A stretch of DNA of 54,122 nt from NCBI RefSeq assembly GCF_004564235.1, contig NZ_SOMN01000036.1:1-54122 (forward strand), written 5' to 3'. The notes under the pieces are model-generated. The model worked only from the letters and a program-made list of their open reading frames with translations. It was not told where the DNA came from and did not search any database. This stretch comes from Cohnella luojiensis (GTDB lineage Bacteria; Bacillota; Bacilli; Paenibacillales; Paenibacillaceae). Shown piece by piece: positions 44,599 through 51,963 of the stretch. Both the position numbers and the translations under genes were made by a program. Every line of letters begins with the position of its first letter. Position 1 is the first letter of the stretch.

Positions 44599-44872
44599 CG
44601 GTATAATAGCGGAACCTCGTTCCGCTATTGCGAGCATGTGCGGTGTTTTCGGTATAATAGCGGAACCTCGTTCCGCTATTGCAACCGCGGGTGGTGTTTT
44701 CGATATAATAGCGGAACCTCGTTCCGCTATTGCGAGCGTTGACGGTGTTTTCGGTATAATAGCGGAACCTCGTTCCGATATTGCAACCGCGGGCGGTGTT
44801 TTCGGTATAATAGCGGAACCTCGTTCCGATATTGCAACCGCGGGCGGTGTTTTCGGTATAATAGCGGAACCT
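44599..44872. repeat. Tandem repeat array B: 51-bp unit, five full copies and a partial sixth
   Basis: TATAATAGCGGAAC anchors start at 44602, 44653, 44704, 44755, 44806 and 44857, exactly 51 bp apart. Each unit has an 11-bp inverted repeat AATAGCGGAAC / GTTCCGCTATT with a 3-nt loop, broken by one change in copies 4 and 5. A variable GAGC- or CAACCGCGGG-type segment and GGTGTTTTCG follow. Each copy carries a perfect TATAAT. The array starts 8 bp after one stop codon and reaches the first base of the facing stop codon. Its unit differs in sequence from those of arrays A and C. Confidence 0.96.
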
Positions 44873-45477
44873 TAGGAAAGCTCTTCCCATCGCACCCACA
44901 TTTCCCTCGGATTCACCTCGTAAATCTGATCTTCCCTGTACATGAACTGATGCATGATAAACTCCCTGCGAATCGTCGCGAAATCCTCGTGAAAATCTTT
45001 GATGAATTCGTTGATTTCCTTTTCCTCGTACTTCCTGCCGCTATCCAATCTTGACACGAGATACTCCAAGACGATCAGCTTTTTCTTAAGTTGAGCCGGC
45101 AGATGTTTCAGCTTCCCTTCCGATGTGAAAAAGTTCTTCACGACGGTTTCCATCGCCCTATTCCGTTCGTCATTCATCGTTTCTCCATCTCCTTGAGTGC
45201 CCGCCCTGCGATAGATCAAGTTTTCAGTGGCGGTAGAGTTACTCTTAATAAAGTAATCGTTCAGCGAAAAATAAATCGTGTTCTTGTCCCTGCGCTCGTT
45301 AATCAAGCTAGCTTCCCTTAGCTTCGCCGCATGGTGAGTAATCGTCGCCGGAGTAACGGATAGCTTCTCCGCGAGAACTTGACCGTTCAGTTCCCCGTCC
45401 GCCAGCAAGATCAGAATTTTGATTCTCGTCGGGTCCGCCAATGCTTTATGGTAGTTGACTACTTTATCTAACTGCAC
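44872..45477 (-). CDS. ArsR-type winged-helix regulator with DUF2087 domain
   Basis: This 201-aa protein has an N-terminal ArsR-like winged helix (about 5-80, HKALADPTRIKILILLADG, SVTPATITHHAAKLREASLI) and a C-terminal DUF2087 domain (about 120-195, KKLIVLEYLVSRLDSGRKYEEKEIN in pieces, FIMHQFMYREDQIYEVNP). No ArsR-type metal cysteines are seen, so it probably does not sense metal. The start is GTG 45477 with GAGGAGG 10 nt upstream. A perfect palindrome upstream may be its own operator. Its stop codon abuts array B. Confidence 0.88.
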   Translation of the reverse strand: MQLDKVVNYHKALADPTRIKILILLADGELNGQVLAEKLSVTPATITHHAAKLREASLINERRDKNTIYFSLNDYFIKSNSTATENLIYRRAGTQGDGETMNDERNRAMETVVKNFFTSEGKLKHLPAQLKKKLIVLEYLVSRLDSGRKYEEKEINEFIKDFHEDFATIRREFIMHQFMYREDQIYEVNPREMWVRWEELS

Positions 45478-45511
45478 GAAATCGGCTCCTCCTCACAAGA
45501 CATTTAATAAA

Positions 45512-45525
45512 TATCTAATTAGATA
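45512..45525. promoter_or_regulatory. Palindromic operator candidate for the ArsR-DUF2087 gene
   Basis: TATCTAATTAGATA is a perfect 14-bp palindrome 35 bp upstream of the GTG start, in an AT-rich promoter-like stretch. Autoregulation is common in ArsR-type genes. Confidence 0.55.
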
Positions 45526-45636
45526 CTTGTTAAATTACATAATAAGGGAGTCCGCAACACCTGTCAATCGCAAAAAAAAATTCCCCTCAAGTCTAGGAAA
45601 GGACTTGGGAGAACCCACTTTTTGCAATGCTCGCAG

Positions 45637-46194
45637 TCAATCGAAACCACTGAATTCCTCTTCGTTCGCGATGCTCTGGATATCCTCGGCGCTGATGTTG
45701 ATATAGCGGTAACCGTCGGTCAAATTCTTCTTTAAGGCCTTCTCCTTCATAAACTTTGGGCTCCCCTCTCCCGCATCTTCATCGTATACCAGGAGAATAC
45801 CCTCCGTTTTCCGAAATAACAAATCGTCTCTCGCAGTGAACTGCCACACGCCGCTATAGGGCTGCTTGCTTACCGAGCCGTGGAAATCCACACCCTTTAG
45901 AATCTCCTGATAGTATTGCTTCTTGTCTTCCTTCCATTTCTCGTCTTGATTGACGAAAGCTGTCATGATCGATAGCTTCAGATGAGGGTATTGTAGCTTT
46001 AATTCAATTACAGCCTCGCAAGCCCATAAGTCAACGCCATACTGGCCCGGAGTAATGATCCACTCCAACCCTTCTTCAACGAGCGGGACTAGCTTTGCCG
46101 TTATAGCTTTTTTAATATAAATAATACCTTTATGTTTTTGATCGAATATACTCAGCTCGTGGGCGCGATAACCGGTGACCAATAGATTTTTCAT
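45637..46194 (-). CDS. ypsA: YpsA family protein (SLOG superfamily)
   Basis: This 185-aa protein begins MKNLLVTGYRAHELSIF, then has EEGLEWIITPGQYGVDLWACEAV, LSIMTAFVNQDEKW and LLVYDEDAGEGSPKFM. This is the DUF1273/YpsA Rossmann-like family, which belongs to the nucleotide- or ligand-binding SLOG superfamily. In Bacillus, YpsA influences cell division. The start is ATG 46194 with AAGGAG 6 nt upstream; the reading up to 46233 is rejected. A repeat array occupies its upstream region. Confidence 0.87.
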   Translation of the reverse strand: MKNLLVTGYRAHELSIFDQKHKGIIYIKKAITAKLVPLVEEGLEWIITPGQYGVDLWACEAVIELKLQYPHLKLSIMTAFVNQDEKWKEDKKQYYQEILKGVDFHGSVSKQPYSGVWQFTARDDLLFRKTEGILLVYDEDAGEGSPKFMKEKALKKNLTDGYRYINISAEDIQSIANEEEFSGFD

Positions 46195-46271
46195 TCGGTG
46201 CTCCTTGTTCGGTACGTAGAGAAACGGGATCATTTCATTTTAACATTGGTGCGGTTATTTGGTTAGTCCGA

Positions 46272-46293
46272 GTATTTGGTTGGTCGGAGGCAC
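46272..46293 (+). repeat. 22-bp direct repeat flanking array C, left copy
   Basis: The 22 bases from 46272 (starting GTATTTGGTTGGTCGG) are identical to those at 46626-46647, 354 bp away. A diverged TTATTTGGTTAGTCCGA lies just upstream at about 46256. Confidence 0.85.
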
Positions 46294-46330
46294 TTTGTTG
46301 TTATAGCATGCAAACTGCCTACTTTAGCCG

Positions 46331-46635
46331 CTCTAACCATACTTCTTATAATTGCGGGCGGTCGGACGCGGATTCTCGGAGCTATAGCCATACTTTTTAA
46401 TGTTAGAGGTGATCAGGCGCGGTTTCTCCTTTCTATAGCCATACTTTTTATGGTTAGGGGTGATCAGGCGCGGTTTCTTGGAGCTATAGCCATACTTTTA
46501 AATGTTAGAGGTGATAGGCGCGGTTTCTCCTTTCTATAGCCATACTTTTTATGGTTAGGGGTGATCAGGCGCGGTTTCTCCTTCTTGTAGCCATACTTTC
46601 GGCGAAATAAGCGTTTCTGGCGCGGGTATTTGGTT
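46331..46635. repeat. Tandem repeat array C: 51-bp unit, about six copies
   Basis: Unit starts fall at 46331, 46382, 46433, 46484, 46534 and 46585. All spacings are 51 bp except one of 50 bp, explained by a single-base deletion in the fourth copy (46484-46533). Consensus parts are CTATAGCCATACTTTTT, GTTAGRGGTGATCAGGCG and CGGTTTCTCC. The first and last copies are diverged. The CTATAGCC words recall GAGCTATAAGCC in array A, but otherwise the unit differs. It lies in the 596-bp gap between the divergent ypsA and Gfo/Idh genes, which holds no gene that I can support. Confidence 0.94.
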
Positions 46636-46647
46636 GGTCGGAGGCAC
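46626..46647 (+). repeat. 22-bp direct repeat flanking array C, right copy
   Basis: Exact copy of 46272-46293. It overlaps the degraded last unit of array C, so the pair brackets the array. Confidence 0.85.
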
Positions 46648-46790
46648 GCGAAACCTTTCGGCGATAGAGTCGTCCCTGCGACGGATATCAAATTTGTCCA
46701 GTTCATCTGTGGCTTTCTCCATTGAGATATACGCTATTATAGGCAATAATGGGAGCAAGCAATGCTATTCGTAGAGGAGAGGGCTAATCG

Positions 46791-47915
46791 ATGCGCAAAG
46801 TCAAAGTCGGAGTCATCGGCACGGGGCAAATCAGCGGGATATACTTAAAGAACGCGACGGAGACGTTCGACGGCATCTTGGAAGTGAAAGCGGTTGCGGA
46901 CGCGGTGCCCGAGCTTGCCCGGAAACGAGCGGAGCAATTCGGCATCCCGAATACCTGGACCGTCGAGGAATTGCTGGCCGATCCGGAAATCGAGATCGTA
47001 CTGAATTTGACGGCTCCGGCCGTTCATGCGGCAATTAACTTGAGAGCCTTGCAGGCTGGCAAGCACGTTTATACGGAGAAGCCTTTTGCCTTGAAGAGGG
47101 AAGACGCCGATGAGGTGCTTCGGCTGGCGGATGCCAAAGGGTTGCTCGTCGGCTGCGCGCCGGACACGTTCTTGGGCGCGGGGCTGCAGACATGCCGCAA
47201 GCTGATCGACGAAGGCTGGATCGGCACGCCCTACTCCGCTAACGGAACGATTATCATGGGCAACGCTTCAGGCGGCATGCACCCGAATTTCCAGAACTTC
47301 CTTAAGCTCGGCGGAGATCCGGTGATGGACATGGCCCCTTATTACTTAACCGCTTTAGTCTTCCTGCTCGGTCCGGTTCGGAGAGTTACCGGAACGGCTC
47401 AGCAGCTGAATCAAGAAATTACGGTCATTAACCCGAAATCGCCGCGATATGGCGACAAGGTCGCTGTTGAAGCGCCTACTAACGTATCGGCAGTGCTAGA
47501 CTTTCACAGCGGGGCCGTAGCCAGCTTGCAAGCTGCCAAGGAAAGCTTCGGCTACTTGCCAAGGTTGGAAATCTTCGGCACGGAGGGCAATTTGACCGTT
47601 CCCGATCCTAACTTTTTCGGAGGCCGTATTTCCGTTCAATTCCCTAATGGGGAAACGAAGGAATTCCCGTACTCCCCCGGCTTTACTGAAGACAGCCGGG
47701 GAATCGGACTTGCGGATATGGCTTATGCCATTCGCACCGGACGCCAGCATCGCGCCAGCGGTCAATTGGCCCGGCACGTGCTCGATATCTCGCTCGGTAT
47801 TTTCGAGGCATCTAACGAAGGGCGTCACGTTGCTCTTGAATCAACGATTACGCGTCCCGCCCCGCTTCCGCTTGGATTAAAATACAATCGCTTGGATGCT
47901 AACGATACCGTATAA
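46791..47915 (+). CDS. Gfo/Idh/MocA family oxidoreductase
   Basis: This 374-aa protein has a Rossmann start VKVGVIGTGQISGIYLKNA, the EKP lysine in HVYTEKPFALKRED, and VMDMAPYYLTALVFLLGPV in place of the usual Asp-x-x-x-His segment. It thus belongs to the subgroup with tyrosine at that place. It should be an NAD(P)-dependent sugar or inositol dehydrogenase. The start is ATG 46791 with GAGGAGAGGG 7 nt upstream. It is the first gene of an operon with two isomerases, an AraC regulator and a MATE transporter. Confidence 0.88.
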   Translation: MRKVKVGVIGTGQISGIYLKNATETFDGILEVKAVADAVPELARKRAEQFGIPNTWTVEELLADPEIEIVLNLTAPAVHAAINLRALQAGKHVYTEKPFALKREDADEVLRLADAKGLLVGCAPDTFLGAGLQTCRKLIDEGWIGTPYSANGTIIMGNASGGMHPNFQNFLKLGGDPVMDMAPYYLTALVFLLGPVRRVTGTAQQLNQEITVINPKSPRYGDKVAVEAPTNVSAVLDFHSGAVASLQAAKESFGYLPRLEIFGTEGNLTVPDPNFFGGRISVQFPNGETKEFPYSPGFTEDSRGIGLADMAYAIRTGRQHRASGQLARHVLDISLGIFEASNEGRHVALESTITRPAPLPLGLKYNRLDANDTV

Positions 47916-47956
47916 AACCCATTAAAACCAAATTCGATAAAGGGAAGTGTTGTGAA

Positions 47957-48727
47957 ATGAACCAATTCCCCATCGCTATCCAGCCTTATACCGTTCGGGA
48001 CGCCATAAGCCAAGATTACGCAGGTACCCTTGAAAAGCTCGCCGGCATCGGATTCGAAGGGATCGAGCTCGGCCTGCCGCCGGAAGGAATGACGATCGCC
48101 AAGCAGAAGGAGCTTCTGGATCGCCTTAATTTGCAGGTTATCGGAACGCATGCCTCATTCGATAACCTGGACGTCGACTTCGATCGGCTAACCGATTATC
48201 TTCACCAAGTCGGCGGCAAGTACATCACGATATCGATGCGTTTCGATTCAAAGGAGGACGTACTCCGTAAATCGGAGCAATTCAACCGGATCGGAGAAAT
48301 ATGCCGCGCCGCGAACACGACTTTCCTCTATCACAATCACGATTGGGAATTCGCCAAGTTCGAAGGAGAGTATGTGCTTGATCTCATTCTTCGGGAGACG
48401 GATCCCGAGCTTGTGAAGCTGGAGCTGGATACGTATTGGGTGCGTAAGGGAGGACTAGATCCTTCCGAGTACCTGAGCAAGCTGAAGAATCGTTGCCCGC
48501 TCTTGCACATCAAGGACGTGGAAGTCGGCGAGGAGCAGTTCTTCGCGGAGATCGGCGAGGGCATCCTCGACTTCAAGGCCATTGCGAAAACCGCCGCCAA
48601 CGTCGGAACCGAGTGGCTCGTCGTGGAACAGGATCAGTGCCGTCGCGATCCGTTCGAGAGCTTGGCCATCAGCTATCGCAATCTGGCGAGCATGGATTTG
48701 ATCCGCAAGCCCGCGAATCGGCTATAA
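47957..48727 (+). CDS. Sugar phosphate isomerase/epimerase (TIM barrel)
   Basis: This 256-aa xylose isomerase-like protein starts MNQFPIAIQPYTVRDAI. Metal-site elements are FLYHNHDWEF (His/Asp/Glu region), KLELDTYWV (Asp), LLHIKDVE (His) and WLVVEQDQ (Glu). It lies 41 bp after the Gfo/Idh gene and 13 bp before the AraC gene. Similar pairs act on keto-sugars and inositols, but the substrate is unknown. Confidence 0.86.
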   Translation: MNQFPIAIQPYTVRDAISQDYAGTLEKLAGIGFEGIELGLPPEGMTIAKQKELLDRLNLQVIGTHASFDNLDVDFDRLTDYLHQVGGKYITISMRFDSKEDVLRKSEQFNRIGEICRAANTTFLYHNHDWEFAKFEGEYVLDLILRETDPELVKLELDTYWVRKGGLDPSEYLSKLKNRCPLLHIKDVEVGEEQFFAEIGEGILDFKAIAKTAANVGTEWLVVEQDQCRRDPFESLAISYRNLASMDLIRKPANRL

Positions 48728-48740
48728 GAGGAGAATGCTT

Positions 48741-49658
48741 ATGCCGGATACCGCTACGGGCGATTTAACCTCTATTCGTTCGGCGATCAATCTTCCTTCC
48801 ATCCGCGTTCTCGGCGACTTCGTTAAGAAGCCGGGAACGGGACTTGGGGAGCGGGATATCCCGGACTACGAGCTGCTGTATTTTCCGGAAGGGACAGGTA
48901 CGATCTATCGGGTTGGCGAACGGGAATTCACCCTTAGCCAGCCTTGTTTCATTATCACGCGGCCCGGAGAGATACACAGCTACCGCTACGATATGCAGCA
49001 TCCGACAAGACATCTGTTCATTCATTTCTGGCTTCGGTCGTTTCCCGCTTCTTCATTGCCGGTACTTTTGCCGGAAGGCCCATCCGTCATACCCTATGAA
49101 GGGGATTTGCTGGTTGCGATGATGAAGCAGATTATGGCAATCGCCCACTTGAAGCCGGAACGGTTACAGGAGCGAGGGAGCCTGCTTCTGCTTGCGCTCC
49201 TATCGGAAATCCACTCGCTGGTCGTCGACGAACCGATGTTGGAGGAAACCAAGCGGCTGCCCCCGCAGGTGGTCAAAGTATTGGACGCCATCGATATGTC
49301 CTTGTCTGCACCGCTTACCGTGGAAGGACTCGCTAAGCAAGCGGGATGGACGCCGGAGCACCTCTCCCGTTCGTTCGCCCGCCATCTCGGACTTTCCCCG
49401 AAGGAAATGATCGTCCGGCGACGGATCGATCGGGCATGCCAGCTTCTGCTCTACGGACAGAAAAGCATAAAGGAAATCGCGTTCGAGGTCGGGTTCGCGG
49501 ACGAGAATTACTTCTGCCGCGTATTCAAGACGACGAAAGCCATAACGGCGACGGAATACCGCGCCAAGCATTACAACCCGAGGAATGGAGACTTAGCTCC
49601 CGTCATCGACGGGGAGTCGCTTTATCCATCCAACCGGGTTTTCTACGGAGAACATTAA
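48741..49658 (+). CDS. AraC family transcriptional regulator
   Basis: This 305-aa protein has an N-terminal cupin-like domain (about 25-110, YELLYFPEGTGTIYRVGERE, CFIITRPGEIHSYRYD) and a C-terminal AraC helix-turn-helix (about 185-280, WTPEHLSRSFARHLG, IKEIAFEVGFADENYFCRVFKTT). ATG 48741 is chosen over ATG 48735 because GAGGAGA is at a proper distance. It lies inside the operon it probably regulates, between two isomerase genes. Confidence 0.87.
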   Translation: MPDTATGDLTSIRSAINLPSIRVLGDFVKKPGTGLGERDIPDYELLYFPEGTGTIYRVGEREFTLSQPCFIITRPGEIHSYRYDMQHPTRHLFIHFWLRSFPASSLPVLLPEGPSVIPYEGDLLVAMMKQIMAIAHLKPERLQERGSLLLLALLSEIHSLVVDEPMLEETKRLPPQVVKVLDAIDMSLSAPLTVEGLAKQAGWTPEHLSRSFARHLGLSPKEMIVRRRIDRACQLLLYGQKSIKEIAFEVGFADENYFCRVFKTTKAITATEYRAKHYNPRNGDLAPVIDGESLYPSNRVFYGEH

Positions 49659-49677
49659 CGAAAGGGGATTAACCCGT

Positions 49678-50502
49678 ATGTTTCCATTCCGCACTTCGCT
49701 TAACGCTTCCACTTTGTTTCCCTTTCAACTGGGAATCAGCGAGCAGATCCAGGTCGCCGCGAAAGCAGGCTACGAAGGAATAGAAATTTGGATGAAGGAT
49801 TTACAGGCTTATGCGGAGGCAGGCGGATCAATTGCCGATCTCAGGAACATGGCCGCAGACCTTGGAATCGAGATCGTAAACGCGATCTCGTTCATTCCAT
49901 GGGCGGATGCCGACGAAGGCGTTCGGGCACGGGGAAAGCGGCAGACGTCCGAGGAACTGTCGCTGCTCGCCGAGCTCGGTTGCCCGGCTTTCGCAGCTCC
50001 TCCGTTCGGCGACGTGGAGAACGCGACTCTGGATGAGATCGCGAGCCGCTACGCGGAGTTGGCCGAGCAATCACGCAACCACGGAGTATCTCCTATCCTG
50101 GAATTCTGGGGCAGGGCCAAGAAGCTGTCCCGCCTGAGCGAAGCTATCTATGTCGCGATGCAAAGCCGCGTCCCGGATGTGAAGCTCTTGCTTGACCCGT
50201 TCCATATGTACACGGGAGGCAGCGTTCTGAGTGATCTGACCTACTTAAGCGGGGATCGAATAGGTATCGTTCACGCGAATGATTATCCTCATTCCCCTTC
50301 ACGGGAAACGATTACGGATGCGGAGCGACTTTTTCCCGGAGACGGTATCTCTCCTTCGGCTGAATTCGCTAGATTGCTGGCTGCCGGCGGCTATAAAGGC
50401 TACTTGTCCCTTGAGCTTTTCGTCGCTGATTTCGGGGGGAAATCTGCCCTTGAAGTCGCTATTCACGGACTAGCCAAAATCAAAAGCGCGTACGCCATCT
50501 GA
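49678..50502 (+). CDS. Sugar phosphate isomerase/epimerase (TIM barrel)
   Basis: This 274-aa protein starts with RTSLNASTLFPFQLGISEQI and has the barrel metal-site parts SPILEFWGRA (Glu), KLLLDPFHMY (Asp/His), IGIVHANDY (His) and LSLELF (Glu). It is distinct from the isomerase at 47957. It follows the AraC gene by 19 bp and precedes the MATE gene by about 24 bp. It probably completes conversion of a sugar oxidised by the Gfo/Idh enzyme. Confidence 0.86.
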   Translation: MFPFRTSLNASTLFPFQLGISEQIQVAAKAGYEGIEIWMKDLQAYAEAGGSIADLRNMAADLGIEIVNAISFIPWADADEGVRARGKRQTSEELSLLAELGCPAFAAPPFGDVENATLDEIASRYAELAEQSRNHGVSPILEFWGRAKKLSRLSEAIYVAMQSRVPDVKLLLDPFHMYTGGSVLSDLTYLSGDRIGIVHANDYPHSPSRETITDAERLFPGDGISPSAEFARLLAAGGYKGYLSLELFVADFGGKSALEVAIHGLAKIKSAYAI

Positions 50503-50526
50503 CGGATGGACGAGAAGGAGCGCAAG

Positions 50527-51894
50527 GTGAGCAACAGCATGATTCGCGACATTTCATTATTCGCCATCACTTGGCCGATCTTCATCGAATCCGGACTTCA
50601 GATGTTCATGCGCATCACGGACACGTTCATGCTGAGCCGGGTCTCCGATGAAGCGGTTGCCGCAGTCGGCGTCGCGAACCAGATTATCCAAATCGCGATG
50701 CTTATTTTCAATTTCGCGGCCATCGGCTCGGCCGTCGTCGTATCGCAATATTTAGGCGCGCGCAAGGTTGGCGAACTAGGAAGGCTTGCGGCTTCTTCGA
50801 TAAGCGTCAATTTTCTATTCGGCGCCGTCATTAGCGTTCTCGTCGTATCGCTGAGCGGTCCGTTGCTTAACGTCTTCGGGCTCGACGACTCCCTCTTTCG
50901 TCTCGCCCGCAGCTATCTTTATATTGCCGGGGGAACTTTGTTCATTCAGGCGATTCTGACAGCGCTCGCGGCCATCATCCAATCCTATGGCTATACGCGC
51001 CAAACGATGATGGTCACGATCGGCATGAACGTCCTCAACATCATCGGCAATTGCATGTTCATTTACGGGCTATTCGGATTTCCGAAGCTCGGAGTGACCG
51101 GAGTGGCTATATCTACGGCGGTCAGCCAATGTATCGGCCTTATCATCAATTTCATCCTGCTGCGCAAAGTGTCCGGAGTGCCGATCTTATGGCGTTATTT
51201 CGTGCGTTGGCAGAAGGATCTGGTGAGAAAGGTACTTAGAATCGGCATTCCTTCATCTGCCGTGACCTTGTCCTACTCCGCTAGCCAGTTCGTCATTTTG
51301 GCGTTCATCGCGACGCTCGGAGCCCAGATGATGACGACGAAGGTGTATACGCAGAACATCATGTTCATCGTTATGATCCTTGCGGCGTCGCTAGGCCGGG
51401 GCGTTCAGATCATCGTTGGCAGACGAATCGGCGCCGGCGAGAAAGAGCTCGCGTACCGGGAAGTGTTCGTTAATCTCCGCAGAAGCTTGCTGATTACGCT
51501 TGCCGGAGTATGTATCCTCGTTCTCGTCCGAGTTCCGCTGCTCGAACTATTTACGAATGACCCTACGATCATCTCTCTTGGCGCTGCCTTGCTATTGCTT
51601 AGTTTCTTGCTAGAGCCTGGCCGTAATTTCAACATCATTCTGGAAAAGTCGCTTCAAGCAGCGGGAGACGCCCGATTTCCGATGATCGTATCCGTAGCTA
51701 TCACTTGGCTGTTCAGCCTGCCGCTCACCTATTTCCTCGGAATCCATATGGGATACGGTCTTGTCGGAATGTGGTCGGCGTTCATAGTCGACGAATGGTT
51801 AAGGGGCCTCATTCTGTTCGTTCGCTGGAGGAGTAGAGCGTGGGAGAGCAAGTCCCTCGTCCAGCGAAGTGACAAGCGCGAGGCTGCGATGTAA
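50527..51894 (+). CDS. MATE family efflux transporter
   Basis: This protein of about 455 aa has twelve predicted helices. It begins with a DISLFAITWPIFIESGLQMF helix and carries DTFMLSRVSDEAVAAVGVANQI, typical of the first MATE half, while the second half has IGIPSSAVTLSYSASQF and RGVQIIVGRRIGAGE. It should be a Na+- or H+-coupled exporter. GTG 50527 is preferred, with AAGGAG 6 nt upstream; ATG 50506 has no Shine-Dalgarno. It lies directly after sugar-metabolism genes, so the exported compound could be a sugar derivative or the link may be only positional. Confidence 0.9.
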   Translation: MSNSMIRDISLFAITWPIFIESGLQMFMRITDTFMLSRVSDEAVAAVGVANQIIQIAMLIFNFAAIGSAVVVSQYLGARKVGELGRLAASSISVNFLFGAVISVLVVSLSGPLLNVFGLDDSLFRLARSYLYIAGGTLFIQAILTALAAIIQSYGYTRQTMMVTIGMNVLNIIGNCMFIYGLFGFPKLGVTGVAISTAVSQCIGLIINFILLRKVSGVPILWRYFVRWQKDLVRKVLRIGIPSSAVTLSYSASQFVILAFIATLGAQMMTTKVYTQNIMFIVMILAASLGRGVQIIVGRRIGAGEKELAYREVFVNLRRSLLITLAGVCILVLVRVPLLELFTNDPTIISLGAALLLLSFLLEPGRNFNIILEKSLQAAGDARFPMIVSVAITWLFSLPLTYFLGIHMGYGLVGMWSAFIVDEWLRGLILFVRWRSRAWESKSLVQRSDKREAAM

Positions 51895-51963
51895 GATAAG
51901 AACGTGCCACCTCTTACGCTTTTACGCTCGCAGGTTAAACCTCATATCGGAGGAGATCATCCC

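Noticed and set aside
44582..44899. Protein-coding gene spanning array B on the minus strand
   Set aside because: The open frame exists only because the 51-bp unit is a multiple of three without stops in that frame. It overlaps the end of the ArsR-DUF2087 gene and has no ribosome binding site of its own.
46276..46539. Protein-coding gene in array C on the plus strand, and the matching minus-strand frames
   Set aside because: The repetitive translation follows the DNA period, a one-base deletion in the fourth copy shifts the frame, and no Shine-Dalgarno was seen.
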